A DNA stretch of 64,000 nt from Roseiarcus sp963772555 (GCA_963772555.1 CAVYXQ010000003.1:1-64000), one strand, 5' to 3'; shown: positions 24,465 to 33,421, counted from the stretch's first letter. The notes: generated by a model not told the origin, from the letters alone. Translations and numbers: made by a program.

Positions 24465-25663
24465 TGGATTCCGCGGCGCTCCGACGCAAAGGCTACAGCA
24501 TCGCCGCTTTGCGCGCTCTGGCGCGACAGCAGCTGCCGCGGATGCTCTTCGACATGGTCGACGGCGCCGCTGGCGACGAGATCACCATGCGCCGCAACGA
24601 AGCGGCGCTGGCGGAGATCGCGCTTCTCCCCAAGTTGCTCGCGGGCGCGCCGAAGCGCGACCAGTCAATCGAGCTCTTCGGCGTGAAGCTCACCTCGCCC
24701 GTCGTCATCGGACCGACCGGGATGGCCGGGTTCCTCTGGCCGCATGCCGAACTCGCCGCCGCCCGCGCCGCGGCGCGATTTGGAACGATCTATTCGACCA
24801 GCCACGCCTCGACTGCGACGATGGAAGCGATCGGCGCGGCGACCGCAGGCCCGAAGTGGATGCAGCTCTTTCTCTACAAGGATCGTGGCCTCACCGCCGA
24901 ATTCGCCGCGCGCGCTCAGGCGGCGGGGTACCAGGCGCTGATCCTCACGGTCGACAATCAGGTCGTCGCAGGCCGAGACCGCGACGCGAGGAACGGCCTG
25001 ACCTTTCCCTTGCGCTGGGGACCGAGCCGCTTTCTCGACGTCGCCCTCCATCCCGGCTGGCTCTGGCGCATGCGCGAGACGCCGTCGCCTTCTTTCGCCA
25101 ACTACGCCAAGCGGGGCTGGGGAGGGCGCTTCGGGCCGCTGATGGTCGAGCAGCTCGATCCCGACGTCGGCTGGGGCGACGTCGAGAGGCTCCGCCAGCA
25201 ATGGCGTGGGCCGCTGGTGATCAAGGGCCTCCTGCATCCCGAGGAGGCGCGCGAGGCGAAGCGACGCGGCGCCGACGCCGTCGTCGTCTCCAACCACGGC
25301 GGCCGGCAGCTCGACGGCGCCGTCGCTTCGATCACGGCGCTGCCGGGAATCGTAGAGGCGGTCGGCGACACGATGCCGGTGCTGGTCGACGGCGGCTTCC
25401 GCCGCGGCGTCGATGTCATCAAGGCGCTGGCGCTCGGCGCCCGGGCGGTCCTGATCGGACGGCCGCACCTCTGGGGCGTCGCGACCGCGGGCGAGGAGGG
25501 GGTCTACTGGGTCCTCGAGCTTTTCCGCCGTGAAATCACGACAGCGATGGCGCTCGGCGGCTGGGACACGATCGCCAGCATCGATCGGAAAATCATATTT
25601 GGCGCAGACCCGGCGCCTTCCGAAGTTGCGCCCGCGTTGGCAGCGCCGACCCGGGCCGGCTGA
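24464..25663 (+). CDS. FMN-dependent 2-hydroxy-acid dehydrogenase/oxidase (LldD-like)
   Basis: A 399-residue TIM-barrel flavoenzyme. It starts MDSAALRRKGYSIAALRALA with MVDGAAGDEITMRRNEAA, and has the FMN and substrate residues in GPTGMAGFLWPHAEL, LFLYKDRGLT, VIKGLLHPEEA and VVVSNHGGRQLDG (active-site His and Arg). DGGFRRGVDVIKALALGA and IGRPHLWG bind the phosphate. It oxidises an L-2-hydroxy acid, such as lactate, to the keto acid. L-lactate is a product of L-fucose/L-rhamnose diketo-deoxy routes, which would explain the linkage; this is inference. The start was chosen at the ATG overlapping the lactonase stop. Confidence 0.9.
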   Translation: MDSAALRRKGYSIAALRALARQQLPRMLFDMVDGAAGDEITMRRNEAALAEIALLPKLLAGAPKRDQSIELFGVKLTSPVVIGPTGMAGFLWPHAELAAARAAARFGTIYSTSHASTATMEAIGAATAGPKWMQLFLYKDRGLTAEFAARAQAAGYQALILTVDNQVVAGRDRDARNGLTFPLRWGPSRFLDVALHPGWLWRMRETPSPSFANYAKRGWGGRFGPLMVEQLDPDVGWGDVERLRQQWRGPLVIKGLLHPEEAREAKRRGADAVVVSNHGGRQLDGAVASITALPGIVEAVGDTMPVLVDGGFRRGVDVIKALALGARAVLIGRPHLWGVATAGEEGVYWVLELFRREITTAMALGGWDTIASIDRKIIFGADPAPSEVAPALAAPTRAG

Positions 25664-25865
25664 ATCCTGGGAGGACGACAAGCTCGCGAGCTGACTCGGC
25701 GGTAACTGCCGGCGCCGCAGGCGCCGCGGAAAGCAGGCTTGCGCCGGTTCGCGGCCCGGTTATACTGACATGTCAGCCAAGAAACGGCGGACAAATAATA
25801 GACGATCTCCGGTCAGAAAGCGCGCTAAGCTTTTGCCGGGAAACAAGAGGTCAGGGAGGATGACA

Positions 25866-27005
25866 ATGCAGTCTGTTCGACTTTTCGTCGTTTCCGCGTT
25901 CGCCGGCATGGCCGCGGCCGTTTGCGCCTTCGGGGCGCCAGCCTATGCCGCCGGACCGGAGGTCGTCTCAGGGCCGGCCGCCGAACCGAAGTGCTTCGTT
26001 CCGTGGACCGACAAGACCAAGTTCTTCAAATACCCGGCCAAAAAAGGCCCGTATCGCATCGCGCTCGCCAACGGCTATATCGCCAACACCTGGCGCATCC
26101 AGATGATCCAGACAGCCAAGGCCTACGCGGCGCAACCGGACGTCGCCGCCAAGCTCAAGGAGTTCAAGGTCGTCTCGACCGGCGAAGACGTTGCCGCGCA
26201 GATCGCCGCGGTCAACAACTTCATCAACTCGGGATACGACGCGATCGTCACCGACGCACAAAATCCCGAGGCATTCAAACCTGTGATCAAGCGCGCCAAC
26301 CAGGCGGGGGTGGTGTTGGTGGCGTTCGACAACATTCTCGACACCGAGGATGCGATCAACGTCGACGTCGACCAGAAGGGCCTCGGCGTCTACTGGGCGA
26401 AATGGCTGGTCGATAATATCCCCAATGGCGGCAAGATTCTTGAGGTGCGCGGCGTCGCCGGCACCTCGGTCGACAAGGACCGTCACGACGGCATCCATGA
26501 GACGCTCGATGCGAGCGGCAAGAAGTGGGACGTCATCGAAGTCTACGGCAAGTGGGACGACCCCACGGCGCAGAAGGTGACCGCCGACGCGATCGCGGTG
26601 CAAAAGCACTTCGACGGCTACACCGCCCAGGGCGGGGACACCGGCGTGGTGCAGGCGATGATCGACGCCAAGCAGCCGTTCGTCCCGTTCGGCGGCGAAA
26701 CGGAAAACGGCTTCCGCAAGTTCTGCGCGAAATACGGGAATCAGGGGCTGAAATGCGCCTCCGGCGGTACGGGCCCGGCGCAGGTCGCGGTGGCGATCAA
26801 GACGGCGCTCGCCGCGCTCGACGGGCAGGTGGTGCCGCAATCGATCAAGCTTCCGCTCGCCACCGCCGAATATCCCAACTTCAAGGCCGGGGTGGATTAT
26901 TATCCGGATCTGTCCGACAATTTCTTCGTCGGCAACTCCTTCCCGACCTGCAACATCAACTTCAACGCGGCCGAGATCATGGGCCAGACGAAGGAGAACA
27001 AGTAG
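25866..27005 (+). CDS. Periplasmic sugar-binding protein, system B
   Basis: A 379-residue exported protein: signal peptide MQSVRLFVVSAFAGMAAAV continuing to a cleavage near AYAAGPEV. The mature periplasmic-binding fold type 1 is longer than RbsB (about 350 residues) and begins with an extra segment (PKCFVPWTDKTKFFKYPAKK). Ligand-lobe landmarks are IALANGYIANTWRIQM, VTDAQNPEAFKP, VAFDNILDTEDAINVDVDQ and EVRGVAGTSVDKDRHDGI. Four cysteines occur in the mature form. The ATG at 25866 is preferred over 25860 because the gggagg ribosome site lies seven bases ahead of it. It feeds the ATPase and two permeases downstream. Confidence 0.9.
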   Translation: MQSVRLFVVSAFAGMAAAVCAFGAPAYAAGPEVVSGPAAEPKCFVPWTDKTKFFKYPAKKGPYRIALANGYIANTWRIQMIQTAKAYAAQPDVAAKLKEFKVVSTGEDVAAQIAAVNNFINSGYDAIVTDAQNPEAFKPVIKRANQAGVVLVAFDNILDTEDAINVDVDQKGLGVYWAKWLVDNIPNGGKILEVRGVAGTSVDKDRHDGIHETLDASGKKWDVIEVYGKWDDPTAQKVTADAIAVQKHFDGYTAQGGDTGVVQAMIDAKQPFVPFGGETENGFRKFCAKYGNQGLKCASGGTGPAQVAVAIKTALAALDGQVVPQSIKLPLATAEYPNFKAGVDYYPDLSDNFFVGNSFPTCNINFNAAEIMGQTKENK

Positions 27006-27012
27006 CAGCGGC

Positions 27013-27044
27013 GCGGCGCCGCTCGCTCTCCTGAGCGGCGCCGC
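27013..27044 (+). promoter_or_regulatory. Strong hairpin between binding-protein and ATPase genes
   Basis: Arms gcggcgccgctc (27013-27024) and gagcggcgccgc (27033-27044) form a perfect 12-base stem with an eight-base loop, eight bases after the binding-protein stop. With no T-run behind it, it more likely stabilises the upstream message or attenuates readthrough than fully terminates. Confidence 0.6.
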
Positions 27045-27082
27045 ACGATCCCCTTGCGCCGGAATCGAGGCAATTGACGCGG

Positions 27083-28633
27083 ATGGAGCCGAATGCCCCG
27101 ATCCTGCGCATGGAGGGCGTGTCCAAGCGCTACGGCGGCGTGCGCGCGCTCGAGAAGGCTGATCTCGCGGTCTACGCCGGACGGATTCACGCCATTCTCG
27201 GCGAGAATGGCGCCGGCAAGTCGACGCTGATCAAGATACTTTCGGGCGTCGTGAGGCCGGATGCGGGACGCATTGCGCTCGATGGCGCCGAGGTGGCTTT
27301 CGACTCGCCTGCCGCCGCCAACCGCGCCGGCGTCGTCTGCATCTTCCAAGAGCTGTCGCTCATCCCCGATCTCTCGGTCGCCGACAACATCGCCATCAGC
27401 AATCCGCCGCGACGCCTTGGCCTCATCGACCGGCGCGCGCAGCGGCGCGTCGCCGAGGAGGCGCTGGAGCGCGCCGGCGCGACGGACGTCCACCCCATGG
27501 CGCTCGTCAGGGACCTGCCGCTATCGCGCCGGCAGATGGTCGAGATCGCCAAGGCGCTGGCGCGCAACCCGCGTATCCTCATATTGGACGAGGCGACGTC
27601 GGCGCTGACCGCGGCGGACGTGGCCAGGGTCTTCGTGGTCCTGAAGCGACTGCGGGACGGGGGGCTCGCGCTCGTCTATATCTCGCACCGGATGCATGAG
27701 ATCGCCGAGCTTGCCGACGATTGCACCGTCTTTCGCAACGGCTCCAATGTCGCGAGCTATCTCGCGGGCACGAAGACCGACGACGAAGTCGTCGAGATGA
27801 TGATCGGTCGCGAATGGAGTCACGTGTTTCCGGCGAAGCCGCCGCCGCGCGAAACGGCCGAGACGCCGCTGATCGAAGTCAGCGGTCTCAACTGGGGGGA
27901 TCGCCTGCGCGACATTTCGTTCCATGCCCACGCGGGGGAGGTGGTCGGGCTCGGCGGGCTCGACGGGCAGGGCCAACGCGAGCTTCTGCTGGCGCTGTTC
28001 GGCGTGTTGCGCGGCGTCTCGGGCGAGATTCGGGTCGCGGGCGTTCCGGTCGCGCCTTCGAGCCCGCACGCGGCGAAGTCGAAGAGGGTCGGCATGGCCC
28101 TCATTCCCGAGGACCGCAAAACGGAAGGGCTCATGCTGCCGATGTCGCTTCGCGACAACCTGTCCTTCGCGGCGCTCGAGCGGATCTCGCATGTTGGAAT
28201 CATCGATCAGGGCCGCGAGACGAAGCTGGTCGGCGATATGATCGATCTGCTCGCCATCCGCGCCGGCGGGATCGACATCCCTGCGGGAGCGCTCTCGGGC
28301 GGTAATCAGCAGAAGGTGGTCATCGCCAAGTGGCTGATGGCCGAGCCGCGCATCATCCTCCTCAATGACCCGACCCGCGGCATCGACGTCGCCACCAAGC
28401 AGGAAATCTATCAATTGCTGCGCCGCCTCGCTGAATCCGGCGCGGCCATCATCTTCTACACCACCGACTACAGCGAACTGATCGGCTGCTGTGATCGCGC
28501 TCTCGTGCTGTACGATGGCGCGATCAAGCGGGTGCTGGTCGGCGACGAGATCACCGAGCGCGCCCTCATCAGCAGCGCTCTCAACATCGCCGAAGATTCC
28601 GATAGCGCGTCGGGCGGAGCGCCGCGGCCATGA
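27083..28633 (+). CDS. Sugar ABC transporter ATPase, system B (RbsA/MglA-like)
   Basis: Two ABC domains in one chain. The first has Walker A GENGAGKSTLIKILSG, signature LSRRQMVEIAKAL and Walker B LILDEATSALTAADV. The second has a degenerate P-loop (GLGGLDGQGQRELLLALFG) with canonical LSGGNQQKVVIAKWL and ILLNDPTRGIDVA, where Asn-Asp replaces the usual Asp-Glu. The ATG at 27083 is my choice; an in-frame TTG at 27074 is possible. It overlaps the first permease gene by four bases, so the two are translationally coupled. Confidence 0.92.
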   Translation: MEPNAPILRMEGVSKRYGGVRALEKADLAVYAGRIHAILGENGAGKSTLIKILSGVVRPDAGRIALDGAEVAFDSPAAANRAGVVCIFQELSLIPDLSVADNIAISNPPRRLGLIDRRAQRRVAEEALERAGATDVHPMALVRDLPLSRRQMVEIAKALARNPRILILDEATSALTAADVARVFVVLKRLRDGGLALVYISHRMHEIAELADDCTVFRNGSNVASYLAGTKTDDEVVEMMIGREWSHVFPAKPPPRETAETPLIEVSGLNWGDRLRDISFHAHAGEVVGLGGLDGQGQRELLLALFGVLRGVSGEIRVAGVPVAPSSPHAAKSKRVGMALIPEDRKTEGLMLPMSLRDNLSFAALERISHVGIIDQGRETKLVGDMIDLLAIRAGGIDIPAGALSGGNQQKVVIAKWLMAEPRIILLNDPTRGIDVATKQEIYQLLRRLAESGAAIIFYTTDYSELIGCCDRALVLYDGAIKRVLVGDEITERALISSALNIAEDSDSASGGAPRP

Positions 28634-29610
28634 GCGACTGGCGCTATGCGTTCAGCCAGAACAGGGGAACGCTGCTCGCCTTCGTGTTCTTCGTCGCGAT
28701 GTTCACCGTTTACACGAGCAACCACCCGGCCGGCTTCAGCGCCAACGTTGTTCAGACCGCGGCCAACAAGGGGGTGCTGCTGGCGCTGGTGGCGATGGCG
28801 CAGACCTTTGTCGTGATCACCGCCGGGATCGACCTCTCGGTCGGGGCGGTGTTCGTTTTGACCAATTGCCTTGCCTCGTGGATCGTCGTCGGGACGGCGG
28901 CCAATGCCGCCCTCGGCGTCGTCGGCGTTCTCGTGGCGGGTCTCGCCTGCGGCGCGGTCAATGGCATCATCGTGATCGTCGGTCGGTTGCAACCGATCGT
29001 CGTCACGATCGCCACCGGCGCGGTCTACTTCGGCCTTGCGCTCCTCTTGCGCCCGACGCCCGGCGGCGACGTCTATGGGCCGCTCGCCGACGCGATGACC
29101 GGCCGCGTGTTCGTCGTCCTGCCGGCCAGTCTCATCGCGCTCGCGGCGATCGTCCTCGTCGTCTGGGTCCCCTACCGGCGCTCAGTGATCGGAAGGGCGG
29201 CCTACGCCGTCGGCTCCTCGGAGCAGGCGGCCTTCATGTCCGGCGTCCCGGTCGATATGGCCAAATTTGGCGCCTACGTGCTGTCCGGCCTTGCCGCTTC
29301 CATGGCGGGCCTCTTCCTGACCTTCGTCACCTACTCGGGCGAAGCCTCGGCCGCGAACGGCGGAACCTACACGCTCTACTCGATCGCCGCAGTCGTGCTC
29401 GGCGGCGTCTCGCTTTTTGGCGGCTCGGGAAGCGCCATCGGCGCGATTTTCGGCGCGCTGATGTTTCGCACCATTGGCGACTTGCTGTTCGTGTTCAATC
29501 TCGACCCGCTGTGGCAGCCGCTCTTTCAGGGTCTGGTGCTGCTCGCGGCAGTGAGCGTCGGCGCCGCCCGGCTGTTCCAGGTCCGCAACCGTCTTGAACT
29601 GTTCCCATGA
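28630..29610 (+). CDS. Sugar ABC transporter permease 1, system B
   Basis: A 326-residue multispanning CUT2 permease with the hallmark AQTFVVITAGIDLSVGAVFV and the late motif AAVVLGGVSLFGGSGSAIG. Together with the next gene it should form a heterodimeric channel, unlike system A, which has one permease. It overlaps the ATPase gene upstream and the second permease downstream by four bases each (ATGA-type junctions). Confidence 0.92.
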   Translation: MSDWRYAFSQNRGTLLAFVFFVAMFTVYTSNHPAGFSANVVQTAANKGVLLALVAMAQTFVVITAGIDLSVGAVFVLTNCLASWIVVGTAANAALGVVGVLVAGLACGAVNGIIVIVGRLQPIVVTIATGAVYFGLALLLRPTPGGDVYGPLADAMTGRVFVVLPASLIALAAIVLVVWVPYRRSVIGRAAYAVGSSEQAAFMSGVPVDMAKFGAYVLSGLAASMAGLFLTFVTYSGEASAANGGTYTLYSIAAVVLGGVSLFGGSGSAIGAIFGALMFRTIGDLLFVFNLDPLWQPLFQGLVLLAAVSVGAARLFQVRNRLELFP

Positions 29611-30584
29611 CCATCAGCGGGGAACCGAAGCTTGCCGGAGGGCTTGCCAAAAAGATCGACCGCCCCGTCGCGGTCGCCTTCGCCTGCATCGTCGCTCTCC
29701 TGCTTGTGGGGTCGATCTATTCGCGCAGCTTCCTCTCGCCGGAGTATCTGCTGCAGCAACTGAAGGTCGCCTCGTTCCTCGGCGTCATCGCGACGGGCAC
29801 GATGATCGTCATCCTGCTCGGCCAGATTGACCTCTCGGTGCCGTGGGTCGTCGCGGTCGGCGGCATGATGTCGACGGCCGCGACCGGTTGGGGGCCGGCA
29901 GGCGAGGCGCTGGCCATTCCCTTTGGGATCGCCTGCGGGGTCCTGCTCGGGCTCTTGAATGGCTTCGGCGTCGCCTATCTGCGTATTCCCTCGATGATCA
30001 TCACGCTCGCGGTCAACGCCGTGGCGCAAGGGCTGATGGTCGTGCACACTGGCGGCTTCTCGCCTCAGGATTCGTCGTCTCCGGCAATGCGGACCCTGGC
30101 GACGGGCAATCTGGCCTTCGGGCTGCCCAATGCGCTCATCGTCTGGGCCGTCGTCGGCGTTTGTGCGATCTTCCTGCTCAACCGCACCACTTTCGGGCGG
30201 GCGGTCTACGGCATCGGCAACCGCGAGCGCGCCGCCTATCTATCAGGCATCAATACCCAGCGAATCGTTCTGACCGCCTTTGCCATCGCAGGCGGTCTTT
30301 CGGCTTTCGGCGGCGTGCTGCTCGCCGGCTACGCCAGCAAGGCGGCGCAGGCGATGGGCGACGCTTATCTCCTGCCGGCGATCGCCTCGGTCGTGCTCGG
30401 CGGCGCCTCGATCCTCGGCGGGCGCGGCAGCTATTACGGGACGATCGCCGGCGTCATCCTCATCACGCTGCTGCAGTCGATCCTGTCGGTGGTGCAGATT
30501 CCGGATGCGGGCCGGCAGATCATCTACGGCGTCGTCATCATCGCCATGCTCTTGCTCTACGGCCGCGAGAGCAGATCGCGGTAG
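29607..30584 (+). CDS. Sugar ABC transporter permease 2, system B
   Basis: A 325-residue CUT2 permease: GVIATGTMIVILLGQIDLSV in the early hallmark loop and ASVVLGGASILGGRGSYYG near the end. It is the last gene of operon B. Its stop lies only six bases from the stop of the convergent LysR gene, leaving almost no room for a terminator, so convergent transcription may interfere. Confidence 0.92.
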   Translation: MTISGEPKLAGGLAKKIDRPVAVAFACIVALLLVGSIYSRSFLSPEYLLQQLKVASFLGVIATGTMIVILLGQIDLSVPWVVAVGGMMSTAATGWGPAGEALAIPFGIACGVLLGLLNGFGVAYLRIPSMIITLAVNAVAQGLMVVHTGGFSPQDSSSPAMRTLATGNLAFGLPNALIVWAVVGVCAIFLLNRTTFGRAVYGIGNRERAAYLSGINTQRIVLTAFAIAGGLSAFGGVLLAGYASKAAQAMGDAYLLPAIASVVLGGASILGGRGSYYGTIAGVILITLLQSILSVVQIPDAGRQIIYGVVIIAMLLLYGRESRSR

Positions 30585-30590
30585 CACCGA

Positions 30591-31541
30591 TCACTCGGCT
30601 GCGGCTGCCGCCAGGAAACGCGCTTCGCCGCTTTGGTAAGCGGCCGGGCAGGACTTCAACCGCTCCCGCAGATCGGCGACCAGCCAGCGGCCGGCCTTGC
30701 CCGGCGAGCGCCCCCGCTCATGCACGACGTAGACAGGCAGGGCGACTTCATCCCGGTCGGCGACGTCGAGCCGCTTCAGCCTGCCCGCGGCGATGTGATC
30801 CACGACCATGTGGATCGGCATGTTGCACCAGCCGAATCCCGCCAGCAGGAAGTCTAGGCGGGTGGAGAGATCGGCGAACCGCCAGATCTGCCGGCTGACG
30901 ATTCCCCCGGACATGTTCTGGGTCAGTGGCGTGCGGTCGGTGAGCACGAGTTGCACGTGCGGCTCGAGCGCCTCGCGCGTCAGCGGCCCGGGAAGCCGCG
31001 CCAGCGGATGGTCGGCCGCGACCACCGGCCACATGACGATTCTCGTCATGAACTCGGCGAAGAGGTCGCCGGGGCGGGTTGGCTGGACCGTGTAGATCGC
31101 CAGTCGCGCCGCGCCCTCGCGCAGCCTCTGCTCGGCGCCCCCGAGGGCCTCGGTGAACAACGTCGCGGGCACCAGAGGGAACGCGCTGCGGAACGCCTTC
31201 AGGCTCTCCATCAGCAGCGGCATCGGAAAGATCGCATCGACCGCCAGCGTCAGCTCCGGCTCGACATCCTCGGCGATGCTTTGGGCACGGGCGCGCAGCG
31301 CTCCCGCCGCGACGATCAGCGCGCGCGCGTCGTCGACGATCGCGCGCCCTGCCTCGGTCAGCCGCGGCGTCTTGTGGGAACGGTCGAACAGTGAAACCCC
31401 GAGCGTCGTCTCCAGCGTCTGAATCGACTGACTGATGGCGGATTGCACCCTGCCGAGCGCTCGCGACGCCGCGGAGAAGCTTCCGGCGTCGGCAACGGCG
31501 ACGAGGATGCGCATTTGGTCGAGCGTGAGCGGATCAATCAT
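30591..31541 (-). CDS. LysR-family transcriptional regulator
   Basis: A 316-residue regulator with the standard N-terminal helix-turn-helix (LDQMRILVAVADAGSFSAAS, ALGRVQSAISQSIQTLE, LGVSLFDRSHKTPRLTEAG) and a periplasmic-binding-like effector domain. The last 25 residues (PAAYQSGEARFLAAAAAE) look non-conserved. It is divergent from a flavin-reductase gene, and a T-N11-A palindrome lies 18 bases upstream of its start, so it most likely controls that redox cassette and itself. Confidence 0.9.
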   Translation of the reverse strand: MIDPLTLDQMRILVAVADAGSFSAASRALGRVQSAISQSIQTLETTLGVSLFDRSHKTPRLTEAGRAIVDDARALIVAAGALRARAQSIAEDVEPELTLAVDAIFPMPLLMESLKAFRSAFPLVPATLFTEALGGAEQRLREGAARLAIYTVQPTRPGDLFAEFMTRIVMWPVVAADHPLARLPGPLTREALEPHVQLVLTDRTPLTQNMSGGIVSRQIWRFADLSTRLDFLLAGFGWCNMPIHMVVDHIAAGRLKRLDVADRDEVALPVYVVHERGRSPGKAGRWLVADLRERLKSCPAAYQSGEARFLAAAAAE

Positions 31542-31558
31542 GGGTTGGCTTTCATTCT

Positions 31559-31573
31559 ATCGGCAGCGCCGAT
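31559..31573. promoter_or_regulatory. LysR box (T-N11-A palindrome)
   Basis: ATCGGC-AGC-GCCGAT is a perfect 15-base palindrome containing T-N11-A, the classical LysR recognition form. It sits in the divergent region between the LysR gene and the flavin reductase. A good -35 (TTGACA, 31613-31618) lies downstream of it, towards the reductase gene, as expected for an activator site. Confidence 0.6.
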
Positions 31574-31680
31574 GGTATCTAGCACAATTTGGCCGATTGT
31601 CATGATGCGTCATTGACACCAGATTGCGGTTCGAAGTCATCTTGCACTCGAATCGTATGTTTAATCGCGAGGGATCGAAC

Positions 31681-32286
31681 GTGACCAAGCCCCGGATCGC
31701 CATCATCCTGTCCACCACCCGCGCCGCCCGCTTCGGCCATAAGGCCGGGCAGTGGCTCTACGACATCGCCGCTCAGCGCGACGACATGGAGGTCGAGCAG
31801 ATCGATCTTCGCGAGTACCCGCTGCCCTTCTTCGACGAGGTCGCCACCAACGCCTGGGTCCCGACGCAGAATGCCGAGGGCGTGCGCTGGCAGAAAAAAG
31901 TCGGGCAGTACGATGGCTACGTGTTTGTCACCGCCGAGTACAACCACGGGGTGCCGGCGGTGCTCAAGAACGCCCTCGACTACGCCTATCCGGAATGGAA
32001 CCGCAAGGCCGCGGCGTTCTTCGGCTACGGCGGTGTCGGCGGCGCTCGGGCGATCGAGCAGTTGCGCCTGATCTGCGTCGAACTGCAGATGGCCCCGATG
32101 CGAACCGGCGTGCACCTCGCGGGGGCGGATTTCATGGCGGCGCTGCGCGAAGGCAAGCCCATCGCCGAATTCGCCTATCTGAAGCCGACCGCCGACGCGA
32201 TGCTCGACGAGCTCGTCTGGTGGACCAAGGCGCTGAAGACCGCGCGGGAGGCAACCGCCAAGGCGGGCTCGCTCGCGGCGGAGTGA
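31681..32286 (+). CDS. NAD(P)H-dependent FMN reductase (ChrR/quinone-reductase-like)
   Basis: A 201-residue flavodoxin-fold reductase. It starts with GTG (VTKPRIAIILSTTRAARFG, FMN-phosphate loop) and has the second FMN loop VTAEYNHGVPAVLKNALDY and FFGYGGVGGARAIEQLR. The GTG at 31681 has a gaggga ribosome site six bases ahead; an in-frame ATG at 31657 is less well placed. Such enzymes reduce quinones, azo compounds or chromate using NAD(P)H. It leads a three-gene unit with a RutE-like reductase and a DoxX membrane protein, opposite a LysR regulator. Confidence 0.88.
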   Translation: MTKPRIAIILSTTRAARFGHKAGQWLYDIAAQRDDMEVEQIDLREYPLPFFDEVATNAWVPTQNAEGVRWQKKVGQYDGYVFVTAEYNHGVPAVLKNALDYAYPEWNRKAAAFFGYGGVGGARAIEQLRLICVELQMAPMRTGVHLAGADFMAALREGKPIAEFAYLKPTADAMLDELVWWTKALKTAREATAKAGSLAAE

Positions 32287-32337
32287 CGCGACCGCAGGCC
32301 CACGAATCGAACTCCTGACATCGCAAGGGAATCCGAA

Positions 32338-32961
32338 ATGACCGTCAATCTCGACAGGACGACGCTGGACAGGCGCGCGCCGCTCGGCGCCGCGGCCATG
32401 GCCAAGATCTTCACCGAGGCGCGCACCCACAACGCCTTTCACGACCGCCCCGTGCCCGAGGCGCTGCTGCGCGAGGCGGTGGATCTCGCCAAGATGGGCC
32501 CGACGGCGGCCAATCAGCAGCCCCTGCGCTTGATTTTCCTGCGCTCCAAGGAAGCCAAGGAGCGCCTGCGTCCGGCCATGGCGCCGGGAAACGTGGAAAA
32601 GACGATGGCCGCGCCCGTCGTCGCGATCGCGGGCTACGACCTCGAGTTCTATGAGCATCTGCCCTTTTTGATGCCGCACGCCGATTTCAAGCCCATGTTC
32701 GCCAGCAATCCGGAGCTCGCGGCCCGCAGCGCCGCCCAGAGCGGCACGCTTCAGGTCGGTTACTTCATCCTGGCGCTGCGCGCCCTCGGTCTCGACGCCG
32801 GTCCCATGGGCGGCTTCGACGCCGCCAAGGTCGAGGCGGAATTCTTCCCGGAGGGGAAGATCAAGGCCAACGTGATCATCAATATCGGCTACGGCGATGA
32901 CGCAAAGCTGTTTGCGCGCAACCCGAGGCTTTCGTTCGAGCAGATGGCGACCATCCTCTGA
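32338..32961 (+). CDS. Nitroreductase family protein (RutE/HadB-like, malonic semialdehyde reductase type)
   Basis: A 207-residue FMN-dependent nitroreductase. The sequence IFTEARTHNAFHDRPVPEAL, LAKMGPTAANQQPLRLIFL and the late ALGLDAGPMGGFD follow the RutE/HadB subfamily closely. RutE reduces malonic semialdehyde to 3-hydroxypropionate in pyrimidine breakdown, but no other rut genes are present. Here a role in detoxifying reactive aldehydes or quinones, with the neighbouring flavin reductase, is more likely. There are 51 bases between the two genes, consistent with one transcript. Confidence 0.88.
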   Translation: MTVNLDRTTLDRRAPLGAAAMAKIFTEARTHNAFHDRPVPEALLREAVDLAKMGPTAANQQPLRLIFLRSKEAKERLRPAMAPGNVEKTMAAPVVAIAGYDLEFYEHLPFLMPHADFKPMFASNPELAARSAAQSGTLQVGYFILALRALGLDAGPMGGFDAAKVEAEFFPEGKIKANVIINIGYGDDAKLFARNPRLSFEQMATIL

Positions 32962-33001
32962 CCTCCGATCAACCTTCACCGTCGAAGAAAGGCTATTCGA
33001 G

Positions 33002-33421
33002 ATGAGTTCGACAATCCTGCCTCGCGCTCCCTCCGGCTTGACGGTTGTTCCTGCGTCGCTCGGACCCGCGCTGCACTCCGTGCTGCGCATCGCCACGGGA
33101 CTCCTGTTTCTCGAGCACGGGACGGGCAAGCTCATCGGCTTCCCGGCGCACCTGCCGTTCATCGATCAGATGCCGGCGGGACTGCTCTATACGACCGGAA
33201 CGCTGGAGCTGGTCGGCGGCCTTCTGATCACGCTCGGTCTCTTCACTCGGCCTGCGGCTTTCGTCCTTTCCGGCTTCATGGCGGTCGCCTATTTCATGGC
33301 GCACTTCCCGGTGAACTTCTTCCCGGCGATCAACATGGGCGAACCGGCCGTCCTCTACTGCTTCATCTTCCTCTACTTCGCCGCGACAGGGCCCGGTCCG
33401 TGGGCCATAGACAAGGATTGA
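33002..33421 (+). CDS. DoxX family membrane protein
   Basis: A 139-residue protein with four predicted membrane helices (LRIATGLLFLEHGTGKLIGF; GTLELVGGLLITLGLF; AAFVLSGFMAVAYFMAH; AVLYCFIFLYFAATG). The pattern is DoxX/YphA-like. Such small proteins accompany oxidoreductases in thiol- or quinone-stress cassettes. It is last in the LysR-linked unit, 40 bases behind the RutE-like gene. The start was set at the ATG at 33002, which removes an unrelated upstream frame extension. Confidence 0.87.
   Translation: MSSTILPRAPSGLTVVPASLGPALHSVLRIATGLLFLEHGTGKLIGFPAHLPFIDQMPAGLLYTTGTLELVGGLLITLGLFTRPAAFVLSGFMAVAYFMAHFPVNFFPAINMGEPAVLYCFIFLYFAATGPGPWAIDKD

Noticed and set aside
32338..32961. Part of a pyrimidine-degradation (rut) operon
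   Set aside because: The RutE-like gene is flanked by a flavin reductase and DoxX; no rutA, B, C, D, F or G is present.
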